From assembly GCF_008107685.1 (NCBI RefSeq), contig NZ_VIRF01000128.1, forward strand, positions 22,955 to 86,954: a stretch of DNA of 64,000 nucleotides, read 5' to 3'. The translations under genes and the position numbers were made by a program. This document shows, one piece after another, positions 61,462 through 64,000 of the stretch; positions within the stretch are counted from its first letter, which is position 1, and each line of letters opens with the position of its first letter. This stretch comes from Novosphingobium sp. BW1 (GTDB lineage Bacteria > Pseudomonadota > Alphaproteobacteria > Sphingomonadales > Sphingomonadaceae). Below the pieces are notes generated by a model. It saw nothing but the letters and a program-made list of their open reading frames with translations, made no database searches and was not told the DNA's origin.

Positions 61462-63092
61462 AGGCCAACGTAACCCCGAGTTCCCCGCTCCCCGCGCGCG
61501 ACGACAGGATCGGCAGGACCGGCTGGCGCATCCTGACGCTGATCTGCGCGGCCCAGGCGATGAGCCTGCTCGACCGCCAGATCCTCTCGATCCTTGCCAG
61601 CGACATCCGCGCAGATCTGAACATCGGCGATGCCGAACTGGGCCTTCTTTACGGCACCGTCTTTGCGCTCTTCTACGCGCTCTTTTCGCTCCCGCTGGGA
61701 CGGCTCGCCGATGGCTGGATACGCACGAAACTGCTCGCGATCTGCATCGCGATCTGGTCGGTCTCGACGCTGATGGCGGCCTTTGCCTCGGGCTTTGCGC
61801 TCCTTGCCCTCTCGCGCCTCGGCGTCGGGATCGGCGAAGCCGCCGCCCAGCCGACCGGCAACAGTCTCATCTTCGATGTCATCCCCAAGGGACGGCGCAG
61901 CTTTGCCATGGCCGCCGTCGCCATTGCCATTGCGCTGGGCCTTGGCGCCTCGATGATGCTGGGCGGGATCGCTGCGGACTGGTGGAACCACGCCTTTACC
62001 ACCGGCGCACCGCTCGGCCTATCGGGCTGGCAGTTCGCCTTCGTCGTGGCCGCCCTTCCCGGCTTCATCCTCGTGCTCCTTCTCCTGCGCCAGCCCGAGC
62101 CCGAACGCGGCAAGAGCGACGGCATCGCGACAAAGGCGGACCCGGCCCCCTTCAAGGCCAGCCTCGCGCTCTTTGCCGCCGTCGCCCCCATCACCAACTG
62201 GGCCATGCTGCACCGGCGCGGGGCTCCTGCACGTAGCTGGATCGCGAACATCACAGGCCTTGCCCTCATCGTGGCCGCCTGCACCACAATCGCAAAGCTG
62301 GCGCAGCACTTCTCGCCGCGCCCGGCCATCGATTTCGGCGTCCTCGCCATCAACCCGCACGTCCTGCAATGGAGTGTGGTCGGCTTCGGGGCCTTCGTGA
62401 TCCTGAACCTGTTCCAGTCGCTGAAGCTTTCCGATCGCCCGGCCCACGCGGCCATTGCCTCGCCCACGCTGCTGCTCCTGATGGGCGCGGGCGCGCTGCA
62501 ATATGCGATCAACTACGGGGTCATGGGCTTCACGCCGTCCTTCCTGATGCGCAGCTACGGCCTCTCTGCGCGCGAGACCGGGCTCAACTTCGGCCTCCTC
62601 TCGGCGGGCCTGGGCATGCTGGGGCCGCTGGTGGCCGGGCCGCTGGCCGATAAGGCCAACCGCTACCTTCCGGGCGCGGGCCGCATCGGCCTCACCCTCG
62701 CCTCGCTCGGCTTCTCGCCGCTGCTGGCGATCTGGGTCTACACCGCGCCCGAGGCAAGCAGCTTCTACTTGCGCTTCACGCTCTATTCGCTGGTGCTGAC
62801 GATGTGGATGCCCCCGCTCTACGCGATGATGTACGACCTCGTCCTGCCCCGCATGCGCGGTGTGACAAGCTCGGCCTTCGTGATGATCTCGACGCTGAGC
62901 GGCCTTGGCATCGGCCCCTACGCGGTGGGCATGATCAGCGATGCCAACGGCGGCAACCTGGGCTCGGCGATCCTCTCGGTAAACCTCGTCGCCCCCGTGA
63001 TCGTGGTCTGCCTCATCCTCTCCATGCTCTGGGTAAAGCGCGATGAAAACAGCCTCGTCGAGCGCTGCCGCGCCGCCGGGGAGCCGGTGTGA
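61446..63092 (+). CDS. MFS permease, second transporter of the ligW cluster
   Basis: A 548-residue major facilitator, longer than usual because of a hydrophilic middle region (about residues 210-270). AQAMSLLDRQILSILASDIR opens helix 1, and LPLGRLADGWIRTKLLA is the family loop. The start is ATG 61446, inside ligW, or GTG 61458. Co-translation with ligW suggests transport of an aromatic acid such as 5-carboxyvanillate or a dimer precursor. The sequence resembles spinster-like sphingomonad permeases (DDVA-type uptake is possible but not shown). Confidence 0.8.
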   Translation: MVQPVKANVTPSSPLPARDDRIGRTGWRILTLICAAQAMSLLDRQILSILASDIRADLNIGDAELGLLYGTVFALFYALFSLPLGRLADGWIRTKLLAICIAIWSVSTLMAAFASGFALLALSRLGVGIGEAAAQPTGNSLIFDVIPKGRRSFAMAAVAIAIALGLGASMMLGGIAADWWNHAFTTGAPLGLSGWQFAFVVAALPGFILVLLLLRQPEPERGKSDGIATKADPAPFKASLALFAAVAPITNWAMLHRRGAPARSWIANITGLALIVAACTTIAKLAQHFSPRPAIDFGVLAINPHVLQWSVVGFGAFVILNLFQSLKLSDRPAHAAIASPTLLLLMGAGALQYAINYGVMGFTPSFLMRSYGLSARETGLNFGLLSAGLGMLGPLVAGPLADKANRYLPGAGRIGLTLASLGFSPLLAIWVYTAPEASSFYLRFTLYSLVLTMWMPPLYAMMYDLVLPRMRGVTSSAFVMISTLSGLGIGPYAVGMISDANGGNLGSAILSVNLVAPVIVVCLILSMLWVKRDENSLVERCRAAGEPV

Positions 63093-63138
63093 CGCACGGC
63101 CTTCCGGCAGCAGCAAAGTGCAGAAGGAAAGGGAAATT

Positions 63139-63158
63139 CAAGGGGTCATCCCCCCTTG
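63139..63158 (+). terminator. Hairpin after the catabolic operon
   Basis: CAAGGGG, loop TCATCC, CCCCTTG: seven perfect pairs, 47 bp past the MFS stop. No U-run follows, so it is a weak intrinsic terminator at best. Confidence 0.45.
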
Positions 63159-63667
63159 ACCCCATCCCTGGCAACCGCACCTCGCGCAGCCGGGACCGCG
63201 TCGGATCCGCAAGGTAGCCGGTCAGGGCAGACAGAAATCGAAAGAAGCCAGAAGAAATGAATTCCGAGGGCCATCGCCCTCGGGCTCCCGGAACTGTCGA
63301 CCGCAGCTTTGCCTATCCACCTCGCTCCACAAAGTATGGCCGTTGCAATCGAACCGGCCTATCCAGAGTGTCATCGTCGGGCCGGTAGGGGACTGTCGGG
63401 TTTGGGCTTGGCATATAGCTAAGCTGCCCTTCGCTTGCATCGTCTACCAACTTTTTACTGCCACAATATGTTAGCTGTTAATCCAACGCGGCCTTCAGCG
63501 GATGGCTACAGTATCACAGCCTGTCGATTATTTCTTTCATAAGATGCCGTAAACCAGTCGACTTCGGCGGTGTCATTTTCTGACCACAGAAGTGGCTCGG
63601 TTTGTCTGAACAGCCTTTGACGTTTGATAAGTGGATCGTCTGCGGTTTGGTTGTTCAAGCTGGCGCC

Positions 63668-63718
63668 TGCGGGGCGTCATGGAGGTCGGGCGTAGCCCGG
63701 CCGGAGTGACGCCCCGCA
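63668..63718. repeat. Large hairpin beside the IS3 transposase gene
   Basis: TGCGGGGCGTCA at 63668-63679 pairs perfectly with TGACGCCCCGCA at 63707-63718, and an inner CGGGC/GCCCG pair sits between them. It lies just after the transposase stop and probably ends its transcript or shields it from outside transcription; it is likely part of the IS. Confidence 0.5.
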
Positions 63719-63731
63719 AGTCGCGGCCAAT

Positions 63732-64000
63732 TCACGCTGCCACGGCCTGTGGCAGATTGTCAAAGTAGGTTTGATCGGGCGTACGTCCGCCGAGGCTCGA
63801 GTGAGGTCTCCGGGCGTTGTAGAAGCCCAGGTATCGGCCGATCGAACTGCGCGCTTCGCTGACGCATGCGTAGGCGTGCAGGTAGACTTCCTCGTACTTC
63901 ACCGAGCGCCACAGCCGCTCGACCACGACATTGTCGCGCCAGGCGCCGCGGCCGTCCATGCTGATGGCGATACCCTCGCGCCGCAGCACGCCGGTGAAGG
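63732..64000 (-). CDS. IS3-family transposase OrfB, C-terminal part, runs off right edge
   Basis: About 89 residues of the transposase end are visible, starting FTGVLRREGIAISMDGRGAW and going on with RDNVVVERLWRSVKYEEVYL and YNARRPHSSLGGRTPDQTYF. The Glu of VERLWRS is the last member of the DDE triad; NARRPHSSLG is the standard IS3 ending. Its N-terminal part lies beyond 64000. It has the same orientation as the fragment at 53885-54340, which carries the other half of the protein. Confidence 0.9.
   Translation of the reverse strand, partial: FTGVLRREGIAISMDGRGAWRDNVVVERLWRSVKYEEVYLHAYACVSEARSSIGRYLGFYNARRPHSSLGGRTPDQTYFDNLPQAVAA

Larger units (their letters stand above)
63093..63731. other. 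Intergenic region between the catabolic operon and the IS3 element
   Basis: About 640 bp without a gene. It holds a terminator-like hairpin (63139-63158), a low-complexity part, and from about 63590 sequence that probably belongs to the end of the IS3-family element, including a large hairpin (63668-63718). Confidence 0.5.

Noticed and set aside
62019..63116. A 365-codon open frame on the minus strand
   Set aside because: Antisense to the second MFS permease; His/Arg/Glu-rich composition typical of a shadow frame.
1..64000. CRISPR arrays, rRNA genes, full tRNA genes
   Set aside because: No regular array of direct repeats with spacers and no rRNA or complete tRNA sequence was seen on reading through.

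Overview
The window looks like a chromosomal stretch of an alphaproteobacterium of the Sphingomonadaceae (Novosphingobium/Sphingobium type). The reasons are the high GC content, a LigW-type 5-carboxyvanillate decarboxylase, a PepSY/TonB iron-uptake cluster of the kind sphingomonads carry, and MobF/TraD mobilisation genes. No sequence search was possible, so this placement is an inference. Almost all of the window is accessory DNA.

Layout. 1-1641: a truncated CoiA-like protein and a SEC-C/UPF0149 protein. 2044-6807: a His-Xaa-Ser peptide-modification operon (hxsB, hxsC, hxsA, a small membrane protein, a MauG-like di-heme lipoprotein) between two 46-nt direct repeats. 7314-10413: four minus-strand genes with a C70 papain-like cysteine protease, a large lipoprotein and a small membrane protein. 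11289-15615: TonB receptor, inner-membrane protein and PepSY protein, with a Fur-like dyad in front. 15963-31371: a dense anti-invader region. It holds a HEPN/zinc-ribbon protein, a TIR-like protein, a six-gene overlapping operon (PIN nuclease, SPPY DNA methyltransferase, wHTH protein, Fe-S PD-(D/E)XK protein, unknown protein, SF1 helicase) with a divergent HTH gene, a Septu-like HNH/ATPase pair with an extra HNH gene, and a nuclease-vWA fusion.

31790-53600: an integrative mobilisable element. It has a P4-type integrase, an OLD nuclease, an AlpA-like protein, TraD, a MobF relaxase, ArdC and a sigma-region-4-like protein. As cargo it carries a type I-like locus with HsdM and HsdS but no HsdR; in HsdR's place are a restriction-associated ATPase, an HNH nuclease, a GIY-YIG protein and a RipA-like membrane protein. 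The element ends at a tRNA 3'-end fragment (53571-53601). Just beyond lies the stump of a second integrase joined to a broken IS3-family transposase.

54601-63092: a catabolic cluster of two SDRs (minus) diverging from an MFS permease, an NTF2-like protein, an aldehyde dehydrogenase, ligW and a second MFS permease (plus). A second IS3-family transposase runs off the right edge, so the cluster sits between two like-oriented IS3 copies.

The best candidates for an undescribed system are the six-gene operon at 18655-25269, whose last three proteins resemble the parts of a Dna2 nuclease-helicase and which carries four helically phased CCAYG sites, and the HsdR-less hsdM/hsdS-ATPase-HNH locus at 43424-50819.
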